Part shown: one piece after another, positions 7,901-16,464 of the stretch
How positions within the stretch are numbered: the stretch's first letter is position 1
How the letters are laid out: each line of letters starts with the position of its first letter
Assembly: GCF_000768555.3 (NCBI RefSeq)
Contig: NZ_KN293981.1
Span: 111,295 to 175,294 of the forward strand
Source: Roseovarius mucosus DSM 17069
GTDB lineage: Bacteria > Pseudomonadota > Alphaproteobacteria > Rhodobacterales > Rhodobacteraceae
DNA: 64,000 nt
Direction of reading: 5' to 3'
Position numbers and translations under genes: made by a program
The notes under the pieces: model-generated
Database searches by the model: none
What the model saw: only the letters and a program-made list of their open reading frames with translations
What the model was told of the DNA's origin: nothing

Positions 7901-9739
7901 ATGGCCCGCAAACCAACCCTTCGCGAAACCCCGTTGCCAAAGACGGCGGCGGCAAAGCCCCTGTCCGTGGTGGCACCCTCGGTGCAAACACCTGCCCAAG
8001 CGCCGTCCGCTGACAAACGCGACCCGCACCCCCATGCAGCGCTGGACCGTGCCGCCATGGCGAGCCTCGCCCGGTTTACCGGCGGGTTGTCGCCACATGC
8101 GATGATCGACGCGTGGAGCGATTGGGCGATGCATCTGGGCCGCGCGCCGGGGCGGCAACTGGAGCTGATGGAACGGGCGCAGTCAAACGCGTTGAAGCTG
8201 ATGCATTTCACCGCCGCGCAGATGTTTGGCCAGACCGCGGACAAGCCGTTCAAGCCGGGGCGTTATGACACCCGCTGGTCGCATCAAGGCTGGGACAAGC
8301 CGCCCTATGCTCTTTGGCAACAGGGGTTTCTGGCGACGCAGGATTGGTGGCATGCGGCCACCTCGGAATTGCGCGGATTGCGCCGGCAGAACGCGGATCG
8401 GACCGGCTTTTTGATGCGGCAGCTTCTCGATACCGTGTCGCCGTCGAATTTTCCGCTGGGCAATCCGGAAATTCTGGACAAGACGCTGGCGAGCGGGGGG
8501 CGCAACCTGATCGACGGGGCTGCGCATTATGCCGATGACGCCCGTCACATTCTGGCGCAGGAACATCGGCCGGTGCCAGAGGCGTTCGCGCTAGGCGAGG
8601 TTCTGGCCAGCACACCGGGGGTTGTGGTCTATCGCAATGACCTCATGGAATTGATCCAGTATACACCGACCACGGCAAAGGTGCAGGCCGAACCGGTGCT
8701 CATCGTGCCAGCCTGGATCATGAAATACTATATTCTCGATCTTTCGCCCGAGAACTCTCTGGTGCGGTGGTTGGTTGGGCAAGGCTATACGGTGTTCTGC
8801 ATTTCCTGGCACAATCCGGGCGCGGACGATGCCGAGCTGTCCCTTGAGGCGTATCGCAAGCAGGGGATCATGCAGGCGCTTGAGGTCATCAACGGGATCG
8901 CGCCGGGACAAAAGGTGCATGCCAATGGCTATTGTCTTGGCGGCACGCTGCTGGCCATCGCGGCGGCGGCGATGGCGCGCGACGGCGATGACCGGCTGGC
9001 GTCGGTCACATTGATGGCGGCCCAGGTGGATTTCGCCGAAGCGGGCGAATTGCTGTTGTTTCTCGACGAAAGTCAGGTCGCATTCCTGGAGGATCTGATG
9101 TGGTCGCAGGGCTATCTGGACCGGCCACAGATGTCAGGCGCCTTTGCAGCGATCCGGTCTGAGGATCTGATCTGGTCGCGCGCGGTGCGGCGTTATTTCC
9201 TGGGAGAGTCGGATTTGCCCACAGATGTAACGGTCTGGGTCAATGACACGACACGAATGCCCGCCCGGATGCATTCGGAATACCTGCGCGGGATTTTTCT
9301 GGAGAACCGCATTTCGGCAGGCCGGTTTGCCGTGGACGGCAAGGTCATCGCGCTCAAGGATATTTCAGTGCCGCTCTTTGTCATCGGCACCGAGACCGAT
9401 CATATCGCGCCGTGGCGGTCCGTCTACAAGACAGCCCTGTTTACCGATTGTGATCTGCATTTTCTGTTGACCAAAGGCGGGCACAACAGCGGCATCCTGT
9501 CAGAGCCGGGGCATCGGGGGCGGCATTATCGGATCGGCCATCGGCCAGAACTGGCGCTTTACCGCGATCCCGACACCTGGCTTGCAGGGCATGAGCCGCG
9601 CCCTGGGTCATGGTGGCCGGAATGGGCAGGCTGGCTGGCCCGTCAAAGCAGCGGGGCCGTGCCTGCGCGCACGCCCGGCGCAGACCCGGCCTATCCCGCG
9701 CTGGAGCGGGCACCCGGAACATATATCCACCAGACGTGA
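7901..9739 (+). CDS. phaC: class I poly(3-hydroxyalkanoate) synthase
   Basis: The 612-aa protein has the PHA synthase lipase-like box G-Y-C345-L-G-G with the catalytic cysteine, an aspartate in TETDHIAPW and the histidine in KGGHNSGI. The length fits class I synthases, which work as a single PhaC on short-chain 3-hydroxyacyl-CoA. The conserved phrase PAWIMKYYILDLSPENS is also typical. The start at 7901 follows AAGGAGA (7884-7890). The open frame extends further upstream, but that part lacks family similarity. No phaZ, phaP or phaR is adjacent. The 243 bases after the stop hold nothing I can name. Confidence 0.93.
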   Translation: MARKPTLRETPLPKTAAAKPLSVVAPSVQTPAQAPSADKRDPHPHAALDRAAMASLARFTGGLSPHAMIDAWSDWAMHLGRAPGRQLELMERAQSNALKLMHFTAAQMFGQTADKPFKPGRYDTRWSHQGWDKPPYALWQQGFLATQDWWHAATSELRGLRRQNADRTGFLMRQLLDTVSPSNFPLGNPEILDKTLASGGRNLIDGAAHYADDARHILAQEHRPVPEAFALGEVLASTPGVVVYRNDLMELIQYTPTTAKVQAEPVLIVPAWIMKYYILDLSPENSLVRWLVGQGYTVFCISWHNPGADDAELSLEAYRKQGIMQALEVINGIAPGQKVHANGYCLGGTLLAIAAAAMARDGDDRLASVTLMAAQVDFAEAGELLLFLDESQVAFLEDLMWSQGYLDRPQMSGAFAAIRSEDLIWSRAVRRYFLGESDLPTDVTVWVNDTTRMPARMHSEYLRGIFLENRISAGRFAVDGKVIALKDISVPLFVIGTETDHIAPWRSVYKTALFTDCDLHFLLTKGGHNSGILSEPGHRGRHYRIGHRPELALYRDPDTWLAGHEPRPGSWWPEWAGWLARQSSGAVPARTPGADPAYPALERAPGTYIHQT

Positions 9740-9982
9740 TGATTGTTCCCGAGGCAAGAGACCCGGGGGCCAAGCTTAGCTTTGAACTCTGGCGAATGTT
9801 TTTTTCGTTTCCTCATTTCGGATCGTCTCTTTCACCATACGCTCCACCTTAACGGCTGGTCCAAATTTCCGCGACCACCTCTTCGCCTTTTTGTTGAGCG
9901 CGCGCTTCGATGCGTGAGTGTCTGCACTGTAAGGGCCGGGCAGAATAGGTTCATGACATTTCCTTCCCTATGCGCAGCGCTT

Positions 9983-11476
9983 TCACCCCAAAGACATTCG
10001 TGCAGAGCCTTGCGAAGCATGGTAATAGTTAAAAAGCTCGACATCACGCGCGGTCATATCCCTGACGCGCAGGAGATGCTTTGCTAACGTTATGAGCTTT
10101 GCCTTGTGTTCTTTCATCAAGGCAAGAGCGTTGCGCTTAGCTTCCATCAGATGCTGTTCTGCACGCCGCCTCACATACCCGGGTACGCTCCAGATATCTG
10201 TTGCCGCTTTTGCGTCCCAGAGCAGCCCTGTTTCCCCAAAGCCCCACTGTCGTTCTATGGACATGGCTATAGACGTCGCTTTAGCCAAATCACTTTCATC
10301 ACCAATACCAGCGCCCGAGCTTGGTGCGCCAAGCACACATATTTCCGACGCCCTTCCCGCCAAGAGGACGACCAATCGTTCTCGAGCCTTAGAGGGCGTC
10401 ATGAAGCTAAACGGTTCGTGCTCAACTTTCCCCCCCTCGCCGGTCAGACACACACGTTTTGGCAAGGACCACCCAAGTTGCGTCATAGCAACCACATGTC
10501 CGGCCTCGTGTATTGCAGCCCTACGCAGAGTTTCAATTTCAGGCTTTGGCGCAATCCTGTCGGCCGCAGCCTCTAGATGCGCTTGGTTGACTGGAACGGC
10601 ATCTGCCCGCGCACGCCCAAGGGCATCACGAACAACCGCGTCCGCAACTGCACCCGATTGCCCAAGCAGCTGGTCTGCTATCGAACACAGATCCAGCCCC
10701 CCAACGTTGGTACTGCCAATCTTTGATGTCAGAATTGCCTCAATCCCCTTCTTGTCAGGAAGCGGCACATGCAGTTTGAGATCGAACCGACCGCTGCGAA
10801 TGACTGCGGGATCAACGGCTTCCAACGAATTTGTCGCCCCAAGCAGGATCAGCCCCTCAACATCCTTCGCGCGGTTGATCTGTTCGAGCAAGCCATTGAC
10901 GACGCCGCGCATATAGATTGAGTTAAACTCCGGAGTGTCTCGTTGCGTGAAGCTGTCCAGCTCGTCGATGAACAACACAGCCGGAGCGGCATTTTTTGCG
11001 TTGGCGAAGGCCTTGTCCAACGCGGCTAGCATGTCCCCCTGATGGCCATGCTTCTGGCAATCCGCGTAGGACGTGGAGATAATCGGGATACCAGCAGAGC
11101 CCGCAAAGGCGCTCGCGAGCGTTGTTTTACCGGTCCCTAGTGGCCCATAGAATACGGCGCTCGATGTCACTTCATCCCATGCAAGTTCCCCTGTTCGCCA
11201 CGCGTTCAGCTCGTTGAGAATTTGGTTCAGATAGGTTCGAACCTCACCCACTCCATGCACAGCATCGAGGGTCAGGTCTGGCTGACCGATCGTCATTTTC
11301 TGGGCGATTTCAGCGAGCCGATCTGCGACTTTCAAGGTTGTTGGTGCCGCGAAGGCTGCATCAATCTGCGCCGGCGCCACCCTTTTCAGTAGCTGTTCAG
11401 ACGGCAATCGGTTGCGAATGTCGGTCTCCGCAAGCTGACCGGTTGTACTGTGGGTCAACCGCAGGGTCTCGATCAC
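9983..11476 (-). CDS. soluble FtsH-like AAA+ ATPase / M41-type zinc protease
   Basis: A 497-aa protein with an AAA+ module: Walker A GPLGTGKT at 111-118, Walker B AVLFIDELD near 166-174 and arginine-finger region RSGRFD near 228. It is followed by an M41 peptidase-like part with the zinc motif H323-E-A-G-H327 and ESDLAKAT, which would hold the third zinc ligand. Unlike FtsH it has no N-terminal membrane segments and a compact length, so it should be a cytoplasmic unfoldase-protease. The assigned start is GTG at 11476; the frame stays open upstream (…VDWWGLKSDI), so a longer native start broken by neighbouring transposon debris is possible. It is divergent from the giant-gene operon. Confidence 0.8.
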   Translation of the reverse strand: MIETLRLTHSTTGQLAETDIRNRLPSEQLLKRVAPAQIDAAFAAPTTLKVADRLAEIAQKMTIGQPDLTLDAVHGVGEVRTYLNQILNELNAWRTGELAWDEVTSSAVFYGPLGTGKTTLASAFAGSAGIPIISTSYADCQKHGHQGDMLAALDKAFANAKNAAPAVLFIDELDSFTQRDTPEFNSIYMRGVVNGLLEQINRAKDVEGLILLGATNSLEAVDPAVIRSGRFDLKLHVPLPDKKGIEAILTSKIGSTNVGGLDLCSIADQLLGQSGAVADAVVRDALGRARADAVPVNQAHLEAAADRIAPKPEIETLRRAAIHEAGHVVAMTQLGWSLPKRVCLTGEGGKVEHEPFSFMTPSKARERLVVLLAGRASEICVLGAPSSGAGIGDESDLAKATSIAMSIERQWGFGETGLLWDAKAATDIWSVPGYVRRRAEQHLMEAKRNALALMKEHKAKLITLAKHLLRVRDMTARDVELFNYYHASQGSARMSLG

Positions 11477-11526
11477 TATATCCGATTTGAGGCCCCACCA
11501 GTCGACCTTCTGCGCAACAAGCGCGC

Positions 11527-11580
11527 GCGTTGCGGCAGATAGGCCACTACCTCATGTGGAAAACGAAAGCCCTTCAGGAG
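11527..11580 (-). pseudogene. tiny transposase N-terminal remnant
   Basis: The minus strand reads LLKGFRFPHEVVAYLP, which resembles the N-terminal FKGFRFP-x-EV start of one IS6-like transposase group. Only about 18 codons remain before similarity is lost toward the ATPase gene. The call rests on recall of that N-terminal phrase and is tentative. Confidence 0.35.
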
Positions 11581-11631
11581 CGGCATGCAAGACGGGATGA
11601 GCATGCCAGAGCTCTACCGCCTACCGCAGAC

Positions 11632-11860
11632 ACAAACAACTTGGCAATGCCGAAGCGGGCCATGGCGCTCAACCTCGTCATCGCCGCCATCACGTTCTGG
11701 AATACAATCTACATGGACAAGGCCGCCAGCTACCTCGTGCAGACCAGCTCGCTCTACGACGTCAAACTGCTTGCCCACACATCGCCCCTCGGGTGGGAGC
11801 ACGTCATCCTATCCGGCGACTTCGATTGGCATTCTGGAGCCGCAGACCGCAAAATTGCGC
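11632..11860 (+). pseudogene. Tn3-family transposase C-terminal fragment
   Basis: The plus strand encodes MALNLVIAAITFWNTIYMD, then a segment ending SPLGWEHVILSGDFDW, which matches the conserved C-terminus of Tn3-family transposases (NL-x-x-AAI-x-x-WNT-x-Y … LSPLGWEHI-x-LTGDY-x-W). The N-terminal roughly 900 residues of a full Tn3 transposase are absent. It shows that a Tn3-type element once inserted between the protease gene and the giant-gene operon. Confidence 0.75.
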
Positions 11861-11892
11861 GCCCCCTGAACATCAGGCCAGCCAGAGACTGG

Positions 11893-12082
11893 GGAACCTG
11901 AAGGTGTTCGCTGAAAGTTCCTCCTTAGCGTGGTTCTACGAACAAACCTTCCGATGGCGCCGATCACCGATTTCGGATAGTGAACACCTTTGAACTCTAT
12001 CACGCCAACCGCCTCTTACCAGCTCCCTGACAACGCTGAACTATCATGCGCGCTCCGAAAGTAGAAAGTTTGCGGCAATACC
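11893..12082 (-). mobile_element. IS6-family end remnant
   Basis: On the minus strand this stretch starts with GGTATTGCCGCAAACTTTC (rc of 12064-12082). It then runs through a leader similar to the decayed IS6 copy at 41685 (GTCAGGGAGCTGGTAAGAGG) and enters a transposase start reading MIEFKGVHYPKSVIG, before diverging near 11930. Only one inverted-repeat end and about 35 codons survive. It is a left-end scar of the IS6 group found three more times in the window. Confidence 0.72.
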
Positions 12083-12178
12083 GTTCAATGGGCGGGAGCG
12101 GGTCGCATCTGTCGCGGGGGACCGACACCGGACCGCTGCCCGACTTCGGGCGCACGATCGTCTACGAAGTAGACGGAA

Positions 12179-12207
12179 TTGACAAAACGGGCCGTGTCCC
12201 TTACACT
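12179..12207 (+). promoter_or_regulatory. near-consensus sigma-70 promoter for the giant-gene operon
   Basis: TTGACA at 12179-12184 and TACACT at 12202-12207 are separated by exactly 17 bases, giving a full -35 and a 5/6 -10 match. The predicted transcription start (about 12214) lies just before the first GTG of the PhoD-like gene. The following leader (12215-12290) is rich in T-tracts and lacks a clear Shine-Dalgarno. Confidence 0.6.
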
Positions 12208-12222
12208 TAATCAAATTTTTTA

Positions 12223-15200
12223 GTGTTTTCGATCAAGACTTTTTCGGGAACATGCCCTTTTTTTGCGCTTTTTTACGGCTTTTTTGATGTGCCCAATGAT
12301 GACCCGCCTCCGTTCACGCTACGACCGTCAACCGAATGGCCGCTTCTTTTGCTCGGGCCGTTTGTCCGTAAAGTCACGCGGACAAAAGCGCATATCTTCA
12401 TTGCAACCAAGGAACGCTGCTCCGCCCAGATCCTGATCCGAGAGGGCTTTCACGCCTATACCGCGCTGAACGACGGTTCAGAGGCGGACCAGGTGGAATT
12501 GCACCAATTGGGCTTGAACCTCTATGTGGGGCTTTTGGAAGTGGATCTGCCCAACCCCGGCGCAGAGAATGTCTACAGCTACGACGTGCAACTGCGCGAC
12601 CTTGGTAGCACGGGGCCACTGTCTTATCGCCGACTGAACGATCTGGGCCTGCTGGGGAATCCGGATTTCTCGGGAAACGTCACGCTCGAAAGCCACGCCC
12701 CCCTCGGCTATGCTCAGAACCTGCTGCCGAGCTTTGTGACCCCGCCCGACAACCCCCTGCAGCTTCGTATCGCGCAGGCCTCGTGTCGCAAGCCTCATGG
12801 CAACCCTGATAGCGGGTACGAACCCGACGCGGTACCGATCCTCGACGAGATCATCGCGCGTGCGATCCAGGAACGCGAAATCGAGGATGCCGAGACAAAC
12901 CTGCAATTCAAGGATTACGCAGGCAACACCATCTCTGGCCCGCAGTTTCCACCGACGGAGCTGACGGAACGTCCCCACCAGCTGATCCTTACCGGGGATC
13001 AGATCTATGCCGATGATGTCGCCCCCGCCCTGCTGGACACGATCATCAGCGTCTCCGAAGAGCTTTTTGGCTGGCACGAGGCACTACCGGGCATCAACGA
13101 GGGTGTGAACGGCTTTCTGGTCCAGCCGGGCTGGCGATCGCGCTACCTTGTGCTAAGCGGCGTCAAGGAACCGGCGAAGGACCTGAAATCCGACTATGAC
13201 CAGAGCCACCTTCTGCGCTTTGCCGAATGGGTGACGATGTACATGATGGCGTGGTCGCCCGCACTCTGGCCGCGCACGCCCGACGAAAGCAAGGTGACCC
13301 TGCGCGAGGCCAAGCCCCGCCTACCGATTTCAGAGGCAATCGGTCTTCTGGAGATGGCCGAGTGGATCAACGCGCGTCTGCCGCAGCGCCAGGCGACGCA
13401 GCCGGTGGAACAGGGCGTGCGGCGCGCCACGCCGATCACGGCGCTGCTGGATTACGCTGCGGGCAAAGCGCGCGATCAACTCAAGGCTGCATCCGACAAC
13501 GAAAAAGCGCGCAATGAGATCTTCACCAAGACACGCGAGCCGGCGATCCAATACGGCAGCACAGCCGTCTATGTGCGGCGCGTGCTGGCGAACACGCCCA
13601 CCTACACGATGTTCGATGATCACGAGATCACCGACGACTGGTTCGTCACCCGCGACGTGGCAGAACGGCTCTTGGGCTACGACCCGATCAGTGCCAGTGC
13701 GCCTATGCCCGGACCCACCATCCCCGGTCCGAATGGCACCGTGCCGCCCGAGAATTTCTGGGGCGCCCATGTCGGTCCGAGAATCCTGCGCAACGGGCTC
13801 TCGGCCTACGCGATCTTCCAGCACTGGGGCAACGTGCCCGAGGATTTCGCCGGCTGGCAGAACCATGTCGCGAGCCCGGCCAGCAGTTTCGACAACTGGG
13901 AGGCCGACGGCATCAGCATCGGCGCTCGCCTACTGCACCTCTGGCGGCCCGGGGGACAGACCCCGCACCCACTATCGCCCCCCTTGGCCGGGCCCCATGT
14001 GGACCCCGACATCATCCGCGGCACCCTGTGGTGGGCAGGAACCGGGGGCGGCACCCCGCCGCCGGGCACGCAAGACGAGTGGTTGGCCTATACTTGGGCG
14101 CCGCATTCCGAAACCCGCGCCGCTGACGATCTGTTGCGCATCGGCGATGCGCCTGATGCCAGCACCGGGCTGATCCCCGTGACCGGCACGCCTGAGAATC
14201 GTGCGGCGTTCAAATCCTTCCGCTGGGACTACGCCATAGAATTCGACAGTCATCGCCTGATCGCGCTGGACAGTCGGACTTGGCGCCGCTTTCCGACAGA
14301 TGCCAACACCAACCCTATCCCCGGCGTGAACATTCCAACCACCACGCTGATGGCGCGGGATGCCACTGCCGGCGTGCTGGAGACCTACGCCCAGGTCTGG
14401 ACCGGTCGGACCAACCAGCCCTGCGTGCAGCTTGGCCTGATCATGCAGAACCTCGCCGACGTGCTGCAGGCGACCTACCTCGAAAATCCGCCCGCCGAAG
14501 TGGAGACCTTCGCCACGCGATCTGCGAGGTTCGGTGCCTCGATCCTGACCTTTGTCACCGGCGCGCAATCCCCGGCCCTGCAGCAGGTGTCCGATGCCAT
14601 GGACACTTATTTTGCCGAGGTCAATGCCACCGCGGATGCGCGCTACACCACCCGGCCAGCGATGACCGATGACAAGGGGTACTGGCTACGGGCGGCCGCC
14701 ATCCTGAAAGAGGTCGCAAAGCTGACGATCGCAAACCAGGATGTCTCAAAGCCGATGGCCGCGCTCGGTCATTACGTGGATCGCCTCTCTGCTGGCAGCG
14801 AGGTCTCCGCCGTCCGGTCGCTGCGCAAGGCGATCAATGTGGGCGCGGACCTTACCGATCTGCTCTCCACGCTGAACCCCACCTCGCAGCAACAGTTCTA
14901 CCTGCAACCCACGGTCACCGATCTGGCCGCGATCCAGGCCGGGCGTGTCGCCGCGATCGCCGCGCTTACCGCGGCCCAGGGCGCGATGAACGCCCATGAG
15001 TCCTCCGAGCGGCTCTTCCGCGACGGCAGCGGCTACATGGCCGCCGAGCTGATCTCGGAGGGTGCGCTGACCTGGATGGTGACCGAGCCCATCACAACAC
15101 TTGCGCCGCAGAAGGAAACCGTAATCCTCGCCTCGGCGCCGATCTTCGGGGTCAACAAGGTCGAACAGTTGCAGCGCGCGGCGGTCGCCAAGGGCACGAT

Positions 15201-16422
15201 CGACGGGCTACCCGCGGCTGAAGAATACGATTTCGAAGCTTGGTCCGCGAACCCCGTGGGCTTCGACAACCTGATGATCGCAGCCAAGGACCTCAAACGA
15301 GCTATCGTGCTGTCGGGCGACGTGCATTACGGGTTCTCCAGCGTCAACCAGGTCACCATCGACCGAATGGACGTGGACACCACCTATGTGCAGTTTTGCT
15401 CTTCGGCCTCCAAGAACAGCGATGGCGTGACCAAGAAACTGGGAACCTTTGGGTACCTGGTCTTCGACGAGAGCCCCGACGAGGACATCGCCCAGTTCAA
15501 CGGCGCCGAGATCCTGCGCGACGGCTGGGGCTACTGGAAGACCGTGAACGGCGACCAGCCACTGAGCAACAGCGAGGCGCTGTTCTTGGAATGGCTCGAT
15601 GCCGAGATAGAGGACACCATCTCAAAGACCGCGCAGGAATACCATCTCGACGACCTGCAACTGATGCGCGCCGAGCTTCTCGCCGTGCGCACGCCGGAGG
15701 ACTATCTCAATTGGCAGGTGCGGTGGTTCCTGCAACCTCCCGTCCGGGCGCTCGGGCAGGTCGCCGGAAACCCGCAGCACTATTCGCAACAGGCCTACAA
15801 CTATCTGTCGAAGGCGCCCAAGAACGCGCTCATCGCGTTCAAGGATGAAAGCCTGTGGAGCATGGTGCGCCTGTACCGAGATCTCGTCGCTGCCGTAAAC
15901 GACCCCAAGAAGGCCGTCTTCGGGCACCGGCTCTATGGCCGCGACGTACTCAACCGACTCGCCTTCGACGCCTACCGCCAGATGGGCATCGATGCCTCCT
16001 ACGGCTATCACATCCGCACCCGATCGCTGTCGGACACGCAGGGCTTCGGGCGCCTCGCGCTCTACGGTGCGCGCTACCGCTATTCGCTGGAGGGCAAAAA
16101 CGAGCCTAAGATGCGCTACGCCAATATTCAGGAGACCCATATCGTCGGCAGCGCGAATGTGGGGCTGGTGCGGTTCATCAACACTCCTGCTGGGCCGGGC
16201 GCGCTACATCACATGCTGTTCTACCCCGATCCCTCCCATCCCGGCATGGTCACCAAGCCACCTGGCCCGCTCCTGAGCAGCAAGGTCACCCAGCCCGATA
16301 TAGGCGAGGTCACCGGCCTGAAACACCCGCGGATGGACTGGATGGCTACGCGGCACGAAGGAAGCTTCGACGGCACGACCGAGCCCATCGGGGCGCTGGG
16401 AGGTGGCAATGCCGGACCGTGA
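12223..16422 (+). CDS. giant PhoD-like metallophosphatase
   Basis: The frame gives up to 1399 aa. PhoD-family metal-site motifs appear in order: LTGDQIYADD (about residues 256-265), MFDDHEITDDW (about 463-473) and LSGDVHYG (about 1030-1037). An N-terminal domain (FVRKVTRTKAHIFIAT) resembles the one that precedes PhoD catalytic domains. Classical PhoD is about 450-600 aa, so the roughly 550 residues between the second and third motifs and the 360-residue C-terminal extension are unusual. The start is unsure: GTG 12223 or GTG 12289 (PNDDPPPFTL…), both without a clear ribosome site. No Sec or Tat signal is visible with either. It is the first gene of the operon; 42 bases separate it from the next. 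A phosphodiesterase or phosphatase activity is likely; the substrate is unknown. Confidence 0.75.
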   Translation: MFSIKTFSGTCPFFALFYGFFDVPNDDPPPFTLRPSTEWPLLLLGPFVRKVTRTKAHIFIATKERCSAQILIREGFHAYTALNDGSEADQVELHQLGLNLYVGLLEVDLPNPGAENVYSYDVQLRDLGSTGPLSYRRLNDLGLLGNPDFSGNVTLESHAPLGYAQNLLPSFVTPPDNPLQLRIAQASCRKPHGNPDSGYEPDAVPILDEIIARAIQEREIEDAETNLQFKDYAGNTISGPQFPPTELTERPHQLILTGDQIYADDVAPALLDTIISVSEELFGWHEALPGINEGVNGFLVQPGWRSRYLVLSGVKEPAKDLKSDYDQSHLLRFAEWVTMYMMAWSPALWPRTPDESKVTLREAKPRLPISEAIGLLEMAEWINARLPQRQATQPVEQGVRRATPITALLDYAAGKARDQLKAASDNEKARNEIFTKTREPAIQYGSTAVYVRRVLANTPTYTMFDDHEITDDWFVTRDVAERLLGYDPISASAPMPGPTIPGPNGTVPPENFWGAHVGPRILRNGLSAYAIFQHWGNVPEDFAGWQNHVASPASSFDNWEADGISIGARLLHLWRPGGQTPHPLSPPLAGPHVDPDIIRGTLWWAGTGGGTPPPGTQDEWLAYTWAPHSETRAADDLLRIGDAPDASTGLIPVTGTPENRAAFKSFRWDYAIEFDSHRLIALDSRTWRRFPTDANTNPIPGVNIPTTTLMARDATAGVLETYAQVWTGRTNQPCVQLGLIMQNLADVLQATYLENPPAEVETFATRSARFGASILTFVTGAQSPALQQVSDAMDTYFAEVNATADARYTTRPAMTDDKGYWLRAAAILKEVAKLTIANQDVSKPMAALGHYVDRLSAGSEVSAVRSLRKAINVGADLTDLLSTLNPTSQQQFYLQPTVTDLAAIQAGRVAAIAALTAAQGAMNAHESSERLFRDGSGYMAAELISEGALTWMVTEPITTLAPQKETVILASAPIFGVNKVEQLQRAAVAKGTIDGLPAAEEYDFEAWSANPVGFDNLMIAAKDLKRAIVLSGDVHYGFSSVNQVTIDRMDVDTTYVQFCSSASKNSDGVTKKLGTFGYLVFDESPDEDIAQFNGAEILRDGWGYWKTVNGDQPLSNSEALFLEWLDAEIEDTISKTAQEYHLDDLQLMRAELLAVRTPEDYLNWQVRWFLQPPVRALGQVAGNPQHYSQQAYNYLSKAPKNALIAFKDESLWSMVRLYRDLVAAVNDPKKAVFGHRLYGRDVLNRLAFDAYRQMGIDASYGYHIRTRSLSDTQGFGRLALYGARYRYSLEGKNEPKMRYANIQETHIVGSANVGLVRFINTPAGPGALHHMLFYPDPSHPGMVTKPPGPLLSSKVTQPDIGEVTGLKHPRMDWMATRHEGSFDGTTEPIGALGGGNAGP

Positions 16423-16464
16423 CCAGGCAGCCAGACGCCCCGGCCGCAGGCATGGGGGGCTCCC

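Noticed and set aside
7660..8013. 117-codon frame across the phaC upstream region
   Set aside because: No motif or ribosome site, and it runs into phaC in another frame.
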